Positions 44,192 through 54,483 of a stretch of DNA of 64,000 bases are shown here, one piece after another. The DNA is taken from the NCBI GenBank assembly GCA_034005525.1, contig JAVEUP010000014.1, positions 8,931 through 72,930 of the forward strand, written 5' to 3'. The position numbers were made by a program, and so were the translations under genes. The notes under the pieces were generated by a model. That model saw only the letters and a program-made list of their open reading frames with translations. It had not been told where the DNA came from and made no database searches. Position 1 is the first letter of the stretch. Each line of letters starts with the position of its first letter. The stretch comes from PWXP01 sp034005525 (GTDB lineage Bacteria > Planctomycetota > Planctomycetia > Pirellulales > Thermoguttaceae).

Positions 44192-44408
44192 CGGCGTATT
44201 CGCTCAGCAGGGCTTCCAGTTCACCAATCACCGCATCGGCCCGCCGCATCGCCGCCCGCAGTCGGGCCCGGTCGGGCCGCCGGGGCTGCCGAGTCGCCGG
44301 GGCCGCCGGTCGGGCCGGCTCTTCGTCCGGTTGCCGCCGGGGCCGACCAGGGCCGCCGGGGCAACCCCTCAAGAATTGGCCTTTTCTGTTCCGTTTTTTG
44401 GCCGCCAT
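44184..44408 (-). CDS. DUF5681-like small basic protein
   Basis: A 74-residue protein starting with KKRNRKGQFLRGCPGGPGRPR, very like the KGQFKPGxSGNPxGRPx opening of DUF5681 phage/element proteins. A basic helix (ARLRAAMRRADAVIGELEALL) follows. GGAGGG lies before the ATG. It is the first gene of the element operon as transcribed, 212 bp from the hairpin array. Confidence 0.65.
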   Translation of the reverse strand: MAAKKRNRKGQFLRGCPGGPGRPRRQPDEEPARPAAPATRQPRRPDRARLRAAMRRADAVIGELEALLSEYADE

Positions 44409-44505
44409 TCCGTTTACCCTCCGTTTTTTGCCGTTTCCGGCTGTCGTAAAGAAGGTGAGTTAATCCGTCCGATGTATTCCTCGCCCCCTTTCATCGCGCG
44501 CTTTC

Positions 44506-44543
44506 GCGGAGAACCTACATAGGGGGGTCGCTAGGTTCTCCGC
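44506..44543. repeat. 12-bp inverted repeat in the element operon leader
   Basis: GCGGAGAACCTA (44506-44517) and TAGGTTCTCCGC (44532-44543), perfect complements around a 14-nt centre. It lies between the hairpin array and the first gene of the operon, and could be an operator or an RNA hairpin. Confidence 0.7.
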
Positions 44544-44619
44544 TCGGGTTGTTCGCCGGGCGTGTCGGGGAATGCATCGGGCCCGTAGACACACCTGATT
44601 GACTTCCGCACCGCCGCGC

Positions 44620-44947
44620 GCCCCGTGGCCGTGGGCGTCTCACTTTTGGCATTTTTGCCAGAAGTGTTTTTCGACCGCGCGCCCCGTGGCCGTGGGCGTC
44701 TCCAGCTTGTGGCAAATTTTCCACATCCTTATGCTCCGCGCGCCCCGTGGCCGTGGGCGTCTCGGCGAAGACCCTTCGGGAAACTTTTCCCAGAGGGGCC
44801 GCCGCCCCGTGGCCGTGGGCGTCTCGAAACCCTCGGGCAATTTTGCCCGGGGGTTTTCGCCGCCGCCCCGTGGCCGTGGGCGTCTCCTTCAAACCCTGGC
44901 GCAATTTTGCGCTAGGGTTCCGCACGCCCCGTGGCCGTGGGCGTCTC
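44620..44947. repeat. Six-copy 22-bp direct repeat array with palindromic spacers
   Basis: Six identical 22-bp cores beginning GCCCCGTGGCCGTGGGCGTC start at 44620, 44681, 44742, 44804, 44865 and 44926 (period 61, 61, 62, 61, 61). The five 39-40-nt spacers differ in sequence, but each has a hairpin: ACTTTTGGCA/TGCCAGAAGT; TGTGGCAAA/TTTTCCACA; CCCT..GGGAAA/TTTCCC..AGGG; a 14-bp stem ending CGGGCAA/TTGCCCG; a 13-bp stem ending GCGCAA/TTGCGC. Loops are T-rich. It lies just upstream of the minus-strand element operon. No cas genes are present. Confidence 0.92.
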
Positions 44948-44997
44948 TCTCGGCCGGGGGCCGTCGCCCCGTCTCGGGCTGGGGCACCGCCAGCCGC

Positions 44998-45075
44998 CGA
45001 AAACCGAAACCCCCGTTTTTCCCGTGTTTTTTGAGGTTTCGGTTTTGGTGTTGGGAAAAAAATCCGGAAACACAC
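44998..45075. repeat. Element inverted-repeat motif, copy b
   Basis: Arms AAAACCGAAACC (45000-45011) and GGTTTCGGTTTT (45035-45046), then GGTGTTGGGA and TCCGGAAACACAC. It is the inverted counterpart of 38656-38732. It lies between the array and attR, and next to the integrase tail that is now fused to the MFS gene. Confidence 0.75.
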
Positions 45076-45092
45076 CCCGTGCCGGGCGTCCA

Positions 45093-46775
45093 TCATGGCT
45101 TCCCCCGTACGATTGCCAAGATGCCGGCCCGGGTTCGCCGGGGCAACGTCGGCCATGCCGCCACCACTTCGCCCAATTCGGAGTCGATAGGGCCCGATTC
45201 GGCCGCCAGTGTGCCGGTTTCCGTGCCGGTCTTTGTGGAAAGTGCCGTTTTCCCCTGGGAAATGGCTTGCGACCGCTTCCCACTGGGAATCCTCCTGGGT
45301 TCGTGGCGATCGTGATCTTCCAACGCGGCAGTCCGCGGGCTTCGGGGGCGTCCCGAGTGTCCAAGCTCCGGCAATGGGGCCGGCTTCGTCGATTTCGTCT
45401 CCCATGGAAGCCCTTCCATGGCGCCCGGCGCGTGCAGGGCGGCTTGCCGTGACTCGCCGCGTTCGGAGGGAGAATCCGCAACGGCAAGACTCGGCAAAAT
45501 AGGCCGTTCGATGGCGCCGACGGACGGCCCAAGGGCCACCGCCCGCGTGGCAACCGCCGTCGAACGGAAACGCAAACGCGGCAGCCGCACCAGCAACAGC
45601 AGCGAGCCGCCGCGGACGGCCGCCGAAAGGGTGAACAAGACCATGTACGTGCCCTGACCGGTGCCGAGCACGCCCAAAACGGCCGCACCGAGCAACGACC
45701 CCGTCACAATGGCCGTGGCACTGGCCACGTTGAAGACGGTCAGGACTTGAATGCGCGACCGGCGCGGGATGGTATCGAAGAACACCAGCAGCATGGCCAG
45801 TTCGTACGCGCCCCACGCCGCGCCGGAAAGCACTTGAACGCAGGACAAGTAGGCGAATCCATTGCCCAGGGCCCACAGCGCCGGGGCCGCGGCAATCACC
45901 AGCCCGCTGGTCCAAAGGACCCGGTTCGCCCCCCATCGCTCAATTGCCTTGCCGAACAGCGGCAGACAGACAATCTTGGCCACGACGGCCATGCACGCCA
46001 GAATCATGAAGCCTGCATAGGAAAGCTCCAAGTGAACGAACATGTAGGCGGCGAAATACGGGCCGGCAATCCAAACCCCCATTTGCATGGCCAGGAGGAA
46101 CAGCAGTGCCCGGAGGTCGACCTCCGACCGCAGCGACGCCTGCAACGCGCGCCAGCCGCCGGCCGCAAACTCGGTGGAAGGCTTTTCCGGCTCGCGCTGG
46201 CAACTGAGCCAGTAGGCCGAGATGGTCCGGGCGGCGGCCGCCACGAGGAACAGCAGCGCGAATCCGGTCAGCGGATTCTCGAACCTCACCACCTGCAAGA
46301 GCAGCCCGCCCACGATGAATCCGGCCAGCAGCCCGATCTGGCTCATGCGGGTTCGACGCGCGAAGAACTTGGCGCGAATCTCCTTGGGAACCAGCGTTTC
46401 GACCCAGGCGTTCCAAGCCGGGCCGGTCGCCATTCCCGCCGCCCAGTAGACCGAGGCGACCGCAAAGATCACCGTTACCGGCATGGCGCCCAGCCCCGCT
46501 GCGACGACCAAGGGCAGGAAAGCCACGGCCTGGACGAACGCGCACACGATGGTCCATAGCCGGTAAGACTGCAAACGCCGCACCGCGTACGGCGCCAGCA
46601 TTTGCAGCGCCGCCCCAGCCACCAGTGGAACCGTCGCGACCAGCCCGGAGGCCGTCTGATTGGCGGAAAGCGCCAAGACGAAGGCGGGCAAATAGGTCTC
46701 GCCCACGCCGACCATCACGCTCCAGGCCGCCCCGTCGGCCGAGATGGCCCTCAAGTCCCTGTCCAACTCGCTCAC
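45093..46775 (-). CDS. MFS transporter, C-terminus replaced by the element's integrase tail
   Basis: A 560-residue reading frame. The first 420 or so residues have the 12-helix major facilitator plan (GVGETYLPAFVLAL, WVETLVPKEIRAKFFARR in the loop 2-3 region, MFVHLELSYAGFMILACM). A low-complexity tail follows. At 45290-45275 the frame enters the attachment core (IPSGK), and the last 60 residues (SQAISQGKTALSTKTG ... WPTLPRRTRAGILAIV) are the native end of the element integrase. Before integration the frame would have run into the sequence now at the integrase end (VRFETEGPPLLEVRR). No ATG is close; the GTG at 46775 is the best start. Confidence 0.78.
   Translation of the reverse strand: MSELDRDLRAISADGAAWSVMVGVGETYLPAFVLALSANQTASGLVATVPLVAGAALQMLAPYAVRRLQSYRLWTIVCAFVQAVAFLPLVVAAGLGAMPVTVIFAVASVYWAAGMATGPAWNAWVETLVPKEIRAKFFARRTRMSQIGLLAGFIVGGLLLQVVRFENPLTGFALLFLVAAAARTISAYWLSCQREPEKPSTEFAAGGWRALQASLRSEVDLRALLFLLAMQMGVWIAGPYFAAYMFVHLELSYAGFMILACMAVVAKIVCLPLFGKAIERWGANRVLWTSGLVIAAAPALWALGNGFAYLSCVQVLSGAAWGAYELAMLLVFFDTIPRRSRIQVLTVFNVASATAIVTGSLLGAAVLGVLGTGQGTYMVLFTLSAAVRGGSLLLLVRLPRLRFRSTAVATRAVALGPSVGAIERPILPSLAVADSPSERGESRQAALHAPGAMEGLPWETKSTKPAPLPELGHSGRPRSPRTAALEDHDRHEPRRIPSGKRSQAISQGKTALSTKTGTETGTLAAESGPIDSELGEVVAAWPTLPRRTRAGILAIVRGKP
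45275..45290. other. attR core of the integrated element
   Basis: GCTTCCCACTGGGAAT, identical to attL. A similar but imperfect palindrome, TTTCCCCTGGGAAAT, lies 12 bp to the left (45249-45263) within the element and may be an accessory core-like site. Confidence 0.85.
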
Positions 46776-46960
46776 GTTCGATGCCCGTCTTGCTGATATC
46801 TCGTCGCGGCAAAGGATGCCGGAAAGGGTGAAGGATTGTGGGAAACGGGCAGGAACAACCCCGCGAATGACCGCCGGGGAGGGAGGGATTCTGCGCCAAT
46901 ATCTGCGCAGCAGCAAACTGTGTGCCAGATCGACTCGCCGGGCCCCGTTTCAGATCCATC

Positions 46961-47008
46961 GTAGGGTGGGTGGCTCCGGATGTTTCAGCATCCGGGTTCG
47001 CTCACGCG
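46961..47008. repeat. Family D hairpin repeat
   Basis: GTAGGGTGGGTGGCTCCGGATG pairs internally with CATCCGGGTTCGCTCACGCG (written here as two parts; arms CCGGATG/CATCCGG). It shares the GTAGGGTGGGTGG start and CACGCG end with 49390-49436. Confidence 0.75.
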
Positions 47009-47029
47009 TTGAGCATTCCGCACCCAGTC

Positions 47030-47202
47030 CGGATTACGCATGTAGGGTGGGACAAGGGCGCGTAAGTCCTTGGTGGGCCTGCGCAAGCCAGACCCGGGGT
47101 AGTTTGTACGTCGTGCGCTGGAAGCAGGCCCGGCCAAGCGACCGAAGGCCCACCAGGGTCTTGGCTTGCTTGTCACCACCCTACATCGTCGTGAATAATC
47201 CG
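47030..47202. repeat. Family A palindromic repeat
   Basis: Ends TCCGGATTACGCATG and GTGAATAATCCGA, inner arms TAGGGTGGGAC and GTCACCACCCTA. The interior closely matches the copies at 6390-6565 and 52609-52783. It lies between the divergently placed MFS and csrA genes. Confidence 0.85.
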
Positions 47203-47317
47203 AATCAGTGGTGCAATTTGGCCCCAAAGGCACAGCAGCGGTGGTCAGAGAGTGGGCAGGCTGGGAAGTGGTTGCCCACAGATGCGTGTCCCAAGAACGA
47301 ACTCGCACCGGAACGAA

Positions 47318-47575
47318 TTAGACTTCCCTGGGGGGGTCCAGCGCCGGAAGCGAATGGCCTGGGTCCGGCCCGGGTGAGCCGACGTTTCCGATTTGGGCCT
47401 CGGCCGCCCGGACTGCCTCGTCAATGCGGCTGTGAACCTCAAGGCGATGCACCGACGTTGTCGGAGGCGCGCTGATCGCAAGCCGGACGCTTCTGGGCCG
47501 AATCTCGGCCACCGTCACCACAATGTCGGGACCGATGCAGATCGACTCTTGTGCGCGGCGGCTTAATACCAGCAT
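47318..47575 (-). CDS. csrA: CsrA-like RNA-binding regulator
   Basis: An 85-residue protein. The first 50 residues are the CsrA beta-dimer unit: MLVLSRRAQESICIGPDI, VVTVAEIRPRSVRLAISAP and VHRLEVHSRI. The RNA-contact Arg after LVLSR and the VHR segment are kept. The C-terminal 30 residues (AEAQIGNVGSPGPDPGHS...) are longer and more Pro/Gly-rich than in most CsrAs. Start ATG at 47575 is fixed by the conserved MLVLSR. It is not next to flagellar genes, unlike many csrA copies. Confidence 0.85.
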   Translation of the reverse strand: MLVLSRRAQESICIGPDIVVTVAEIRPRSVRLAISAPPTTSVHRLEVHSRIDEAVRAAEAQIGNVGSPGPDPGHSLPALDPPREV

Positions 47576-47632
47576 GGCCGGAATTCTACAGGGACAGTAT
47601 TTCCCGCATCCATCGCGCGGGCACAGAAGCAA

Positions 47633-47713
47633 TCACACCCTAACTGCAACCGGCGTGCCAACCTGCACGCAATCGAAGCATCCACACGACAAGGGGTGGT
47701 TCGGCGAACAGTC
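47633..47713. other. Intergenic region upstream of csrA and the NtrC-type regulator
   Basis: The divergent gap of about 357 bp (47576-47932) holds no gene. A promoter candidate toward the regulator follows at 47714. No repeat copy is seen. Confidence 0.5.
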
Positions 47714-47741
47714 TTGTCGGAAAAGGCTTGTGCGGTATTAT
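47714..47741 (+). promoter_or_regulatory. Possible promoter of the NtrC-type regulator
   Basis: TTGTCG (47714-47719), 16-bp spacer, TATTAT (47736-47741), about 190 bp before the ATG at 47933. Confidence 0.4.
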
Positions 47742-47932
47742 CAGGGTTGGTGCGGAGACGATTGCGGCAGGCCGGCGCTCGCCTTATGGGGGCTCAGGGC
47801 GGGTTGAGGTCGCTCCGTTACACCACCGGCGGGGGGTGGCCGTGTGCGTCACCCAAACGCTGTAAACTGGTAGGCGAGCGGGGACCGCCGGAATTTGTGC
47901 GACGGCGAAGATAACCGGAAGGTGATTACTCC

Positions 47933-49393
47933 ATGGCGACGGTGCTGGTTGTTGACGATGAGCCGAGCGTGCGGCACGTGTTCTCCCGGAAGTTCGACTC
48001 GGACGAATTCGCGGTGGTGACGGCATCCTCGGGAGAGGAGGCCTTGCGGCTCCTTCCCGAATGCCGGGCCGATGCCGTCGTTCTCGACGTCATGCTGCCC
48101 GATCGCTCGGGCTTGGACGTCTTCCGGCAGATTCGCGAAATCGACTCGCGACTGCCGGTCATCTTCATGACCGCCGGCGGTACCAGCGAGACGGCCATTG
48201 AAGCGATGACACTCGGCGCGTTCGAGTACCTGCTCAAGCCGCTCGACTTCGCCAAGGTGCGCGGCGTGATCGACAGGGCGCTGACCACGCGCCGTCTGAT
48301 GTGCGAGCCGGTAACGCTCAGTTCAACCGCTCCCGAGCCATCCACTGCGGGCGATGCGATTATTGGCCGCTCGCCTGCGATGCAGGAGGTCTACAAGGCG
48401 ATTGGCCGCGTGGCGCCGCAAATGGTCACGGTACTGGTCCGGGGCGAAAGCGGCACCGGGAAGGAGTTGGTTGCCCGGGCGGTCTACCAGCACAGCCGCC
48501 GCTCCGACGGGCCGTTCCTGGTGGTCAACTGCGCGGCCATTCCCGAAACGCTCCTGGAAAGCGAGCTGTTCGGGCACGAGCGGGGTTCCTTCACCGGGGC
48601 CGAACGGCGGCGCATCGGCAAGTTCGAGCAATGTTCCGGCGGAACGCTGTTCCTCGACGAAATCGGCGATATGCCCATGACGCTTCAGAGCAAGATCCTG
48701 CGCGTCCTTCAGGACCAGCATTTCGAGCGCGTCGGAGGCAACGAGACCGTGCGGACCAATGTCCGCATTATCGCCGCAACCAACCGGAATCTCGAAACGA
48801 TGGTGGCCCAGGGCGTCTTTCGGTCCGACTTGTACTACCGCCTGAATGTCTACACCATTACGCTGCCGTCGCTGAGGGAACGGCTGGAGGATATCGAATT
48901 GCTGGTGGCCCATTTCGTCGCCAGAGCGAACGCCGAACTGGAGAAGCAGGTCCGGACCGTCGCGCCCGATTGCATGGAGTTGCTTCGCCGATACACGTGG
49001 CCCGGCAACGTGCGCGAGCTTCAGAGTGTGATCCGCCGCGCCGTGCTCGGCACGACGGGTCCCGCCCTTACCGAAGACGGCCTCCCCGAACCCGTGCAAA
49101 CCATGGCGGCTTCGGGCAGTCCGCCGGCAACGGTGTCGGACACCACTACCACGGATTGGGACCACTTCGTGGGCCAGCGACTTCAACGCGGCACCGAGCA
49201 ACTGTACGACGAGGCACTCGCGCTGATGGAACAGCAAGTCATTACGCGGGTGCTGCGCCACGTGGGCGGGAACCAGGTGCAGGCGTCCAAGATTCTCGGG
49301 ATCACACGCACCACGCTCCGCGCGAAGATGCGGCAGCTTGGCCTCACCCTGGAGAAGACCATCCACGAGACGCCGCAGGATGAAGGATTGTAG
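47933..49393 (+). CDS. NtrC-type sigma-54-dependent response regulator
   Basis: A 486-residue regulator with three domains. Receiver (1-125): acidic pocket DDE at 8-10, phospho-acceptor Asp52 (VVLDVMLPD), MTAGG and the conserved KPLD. AAA+ (about 142-370): GESGTGKE Walker A, HERGSFTGAE (the GAFTGA sigma-54 loop with Ser), GTLFLDEIGDM Walker B, and NVRELQ. C-terminus: Fis-type HTH (NQVQASKILGITRTTLRAKMRQLG). GGAAGGTG precedes the ATG. The hybrid kinase on the opposite strand is the probable partner. Its TAG stop is within a family D repeat. Confidence 0.93.
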   Translation: MATVLVVDDEPSVRHVFSRKFDSDEFAVVTASSGEEALRLLPECRADAVVLDVMLPDRSGLDVFRQIREIDSRLPVIFMTAGGTSETAIEAMTLGAFEYLLKPLDFAKVRGVIDRALTTRRLMCEPVTLSSTAPEPSTAGDAIIGRSPAMQEVYKAIGRVAPQMVTVLVRGESGTGKELVARAVYQHSRRSDGPFLVVNCAAIPETLLESELFGHERGSFTGAERRRIGKFEQCSGGTLFLDEIGDMPMTLQSKILRVLQDQHFERVGGNETVRTNVRIIAATNRNLETMVAQGVFRSDLYYRLNVYTITLPSLRERLEDIELLVAHFVARANAELEKQVRTVAPDCMELLRRYTWPGNVRELQSVIRRAVLGTTGPALTEDGLPEPVQTMAASGSPPATVSDTTTTDWDHFVGQRLQRGTEQLYDEALALMEQQVITRVLRHVGGNQVQASKILGITRTTLRAKMRQLGLTLEKTIHETPQDEGL

Positions 49394-49436
49394 GGTGGGT
49401 GGTTCCGGCCGCGTAGCGGCCGGGTTCACCCACGCG
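49390..49436. repeat. Family D hairpin repeat containing a stop codon
   Basis: GTAGGGTGGGTGGTTCCGGCC, GCGTAGCGGCC and GGGTTCACCCACGCG in order; the arms GGCCGC/GCGGCC pair. The TAG at 49391-49393 is the stop codon of the response regulator. Confidence 0.8.
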
Positions 49437-49512
49437 GTGCAAGTGGGGAGACTTCACAGTTGCCTAGATCCTGGCGAGCGGGGGCTGTGAGGCCCCTGTT
49501 TCTGCAAGGATT

Positions 49513-49654
49513 GCAGGGTGGGTCAAGGTCGCGTGAGTCGCCGGTGGGCCCGCACAAGCCGCAGCCAACCTGATTTACGGCCCGCAGCCTGAATGCACGC
49601 CGGCAGTAGCAACCGATGGCCCACCAGAGAAGCGGCTTGTTTGACCCACCCTAC
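49513..49654. repeat. Family A' palindromic repeat
   Basis: Ends GCAGGGTGGGTCAA and TTGACCCACCCTAC, interior GCAGCCAACCTGATTTACGG and GCACGCCGGCAGTAGC shared with 2566-2707. The remainder of the 49437-49794 interval contains no recognisable gene. Confidence 0.85.
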
Positions 49655-49794
49655 CTGTCTTGCATTCCACCCCCGGGTGTTTCCGGTTGCCGGGCGCATA
49701 CGCGACGAGCGGCGCGGAAGTCAGGGCAGAAACAGGGGCCTCACGGTCCCCGCTCGCCTTTCGGTTTGCAGCGTTTGGGGGAACGAATGACTGG

Positions 49795-49837
49795 CGCGTG
49801 GGTGAACCTGGCCGCTACGCGGCCAGAACCACCCACC

Positions 49838-49841
<4 letters not shown>
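49795..49841. repeat. Family D hairpin repeat containing a stop codon (inverted)
   Basis: CGCGTGGGTGAACCTGGCCGC and GCGGCCAGAACCACCCACCC in inverted order relative to 49390-49436. The complement of its CTA at 49838-49840 is the TAG stop of the hybrid histidine kinase. Confidence 0.8.
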
Positions 49842-52525
<2,684 letters not shown>

Positions 52526-52608
52526 GAGTTCTCCTCCTGCCATGCCGCGACAAGCTCGCTGTCGCGGACGATCTGGCACTGGACGCATCCCTTGCGACCG
52601 TTCAAGCC

Positions 52609-52783
52609 CGGATTATTCGTGCAGGATGGGACAAGGTCGCGCAAGTCCTTGGTGGGCCTGCGCAAGCCACGCCCGGGGTGGTTTGCACGCCGTGCGCTGG
52701 AAGCAAGCCCGGCCGAGCGACCGCAGACCCACCAGGGTCTTGGCTTGCTTGTCACCACCCTACATCGTCGTGAATCATCCGAG
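52609..52783. repeat. Family A palindromic repeat
   Basis: Ends CCCGGATTATTCGTG and GTGAATCATCCGAG, inner arms GATGGGAC and GTCACCACCCTA, interior as in 47030-47202. It lies between the divergent kinase and phosphatase genes. Confidence 0.85.
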
Positions 52784-53081
52784 CTAGGGGGGCCCCATTC
52801 TCACAGGAAGGCGTCCGACAAGCCCAATGAGCCGCCTGTTATGCCGTGAAAATGGGGCAGTTCCCCTGACGTGCGGCAAAAAACACGGTCCTTTGCCGAC
52901 CGCCAGGAACGATCACCGTCCTTTGATACCACCTTCACGCTTGCCGGACAAGGGTGTGGGCCGGTCACTTCCGTGGAGTTTGGTGCAATCAAAGTGATTC
53001 TATTGCATGGCCCACCCGGCATAGCTACAATGGAAGCAGTGAACCAACCTCGCTAAGGCTCCTCCGCCTTCCACAACCCGT
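52784..53081. other. Intergenic region upstream of the PP2C gene
   Basis: The first part (52788-52872) resembles a degraded family E repeat (AAAATGGGGCAGTTCCCC). No coding sequence is supported and no clear promoter is seen. Confidence 0.5.
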
Positions 53082-54359
53082 ATGGACTCATCCTCCTGCA
53101 ACTGGGACCATTGCCTCGATTGCGCCGCAATCAGCGACGTGGGGTTGCGTCGCGCCAATAACCAGGACAGCTACGCGGTCGTGCTAGCCGACAGCCAAAG
53201 TACTTGGCAAACACGTGGACACTTGTTCATGGTCGCCGATGGAATGGGCGCCCACGCCGCTGGCGAGTTGGCCAGCAAAATGGCGACCGGCGCTGTCACC
53301 CATACCTATTTCAAGCGGTCCGATCTGCCGCCTTCGGGCGCCGTCATGGCATCCCTGCTGGACGCGAATGCACAGATCCATCGTCGGGGCGAGGCGAGTC
53401 TCGATTTCAAGGGGATGGGTACGACGGGGACCGTTCTGGTCTTGACGGCCCAGGGCGCCCTGGTGGGCCACGTGGGCGACAGCCGCGCCTACCGCCTGCG
53501 GGGAAACCGGTTCGAGCAACTCACCTTCGATCACAGCCTCGTCTGGGAGATGCAGCAAGCCGGCCGCCTCCCCGAGGGCGGAATGTCCGGGGTCATCGGC
53601 AAGAACATCATCACGCGGTCCCTGGGACCCAGCGAGACGGTGCAGGTGGATCTGGAGGGGCCCCTGCCGGTGATTGTGGGCGATACGTTTCTGCTGTGCA
53701 GCGACGGACTTTCCGGCCAGGTCGAGGACGACGAATTGGGCACGGTTCTGATGTGCCTTCCCCCGGCCGAGGCCGTTGCATCGCTGGTCGATCTAGCGAA
53801 CCTGCGCGGCGGCCCGGATAACATTACGGTGATCGTTGCCCGCGTGACCGGCCCGCAACTGACCCGCTTTGCCGATGCCAACGGCGATGCACCTGCCAAG
53901 GCCACCGCGGCGCGACCGGTACATCCCCTGCTGTGGACGGTATTGGGGGTGGCAGGGCTGGCGGCACTGGGATTGCTCGCGATGAAGAGCTACGTGCCTG
54001 CGCTGGTAAGCCTTGGCGTGGCGGTGGCGGCCGGCGTGGGCGCGCTCATCCAGCGATACGGCGGAAGCCCGGTGGCTGAGGCGTTTGACGGGCGACCTCT
54101 CGGCCGCGGTCCCTACCGGGCGGCCACGTGCGGCGCCAACGCTGCGTTTGCCAAACGGCTGAAGCAGATGATTGTCGACTTGCGCGAAGGTGCCATTCAG
54201 GAGAACTGGAGCGTCGACCTTCCTCGCCTCGACGAGGCGACCGCTCGAGTTGAAGCCGCCATGTTCCAAAGCGACTACGCCGCAGCCATTCGCGAGCAAC
54301 TCCGAGCCATCCGATCCGTGATGGAACAGATCAAGAAGCGGGGCAACAGCCGCGGTTGA
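53082..54359 (+). CDS. PP2C-type Ser/Thr protein phosphatase with membrane anchor
   Basis: A 425-residue PPM/PP2C phosphatase. Motifs: VGLRRANNQDSY, FMVADGMGAHAAGE, GHVGDSRAYRL, LLCSDGLSGQVEDDEL and RGGPDNITVIV, so all metal-binding aspartates are present. Two hydrophobic segments follow (about 285-303 and 306-325), then an about 95-residue helical C-terminal domain. The catalytic domain would be cytoplasmic. Proteins of this kind reverse Hanks-type kinase phosphorylation; no kinase gene is adjacent. ATG 53082 begins DSSSCNWDHCLDC, an unusual Cys-containing N-terminus. Confidence 0.9.
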   Translation: MDSSSCNWDHCLDCAAISDVGLRRANNQDSYAVVLADSQSTWQTRGHLFMVADGMGAHAAGELASKMATGAVTHTYFKRSDLPPSGAVMASLLDANAQIHRRGEASLDFKGMGTTGTVLVLTAQGALVGHVGDSRAYRLRGNRFEQLTFDHSLVWEMQQAGRLPEGGMSGVIGKNIITRSLGPSETVQVDLEGPLPVIVGDTFLLCSDGLSGQVEDDELGTVLMCLPPAEAVASLVDLANLRGGPDNITVIVARVTGPQLTRFADANGDAPAKATAARPVHPLLWTVLGVAGLAALGLLAMKSYVPALVSLGVAVAAGVGALIQRYGGSPVAEAFDGRPLGRGPYRAATCGANAAFAKRLKQMIVDLREGAIQENWSVDLPRLDEATARVEAAMFQSDYAAAIREQLRAIRSVMEQIKKRGNSRG

Positions 54360-54483
54360 CGCGATCGTTGCCAATTCTCTCGCTGCCCGGCAGGATCGCT
54401 CGGGTATAATTGTTCAAGTCACGGGGCCGGAACCGTTGTCCGGGCCCGGAGAATTGTCACTCTGACTGGACAGGAGGAGAAAG

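Larger units (their letters stand above)
37060..45290. mobile_element. Integrated genetic element with tyrosine integrase and primase
   Basis: An 8.2-kb unit bounded by a 16-bp direct repeat (37060-37075, 45275-45290). All genes are on the minus strand: integrase, a 59-residue protein, primase/DUF3987, two HTH proteins, a 205-residue protein, a coiled-coil protein, an HELGH protein, a zinc ribbon and a DUF5681-like protein. Then comes a leader with a 12-bp inverted repeat and a six-copy repeat/hairpin array. No capsid, conjugation or cargo-defence genes are recognised. It could be a phage satellite or a plasmid-like integrative element. Composition is very GC-rich with heavy GGCC use, distinct from the flanking genes. 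Confidence 0.85.

Noticed and set aside
44620..44947. CRISPR array
   Set aside because: Repeats and spacers have CRISPR-like lengths, but each spacer is self-complementary, the loops are similar, and there is no cas gene or leader. The element context also speaks against it.
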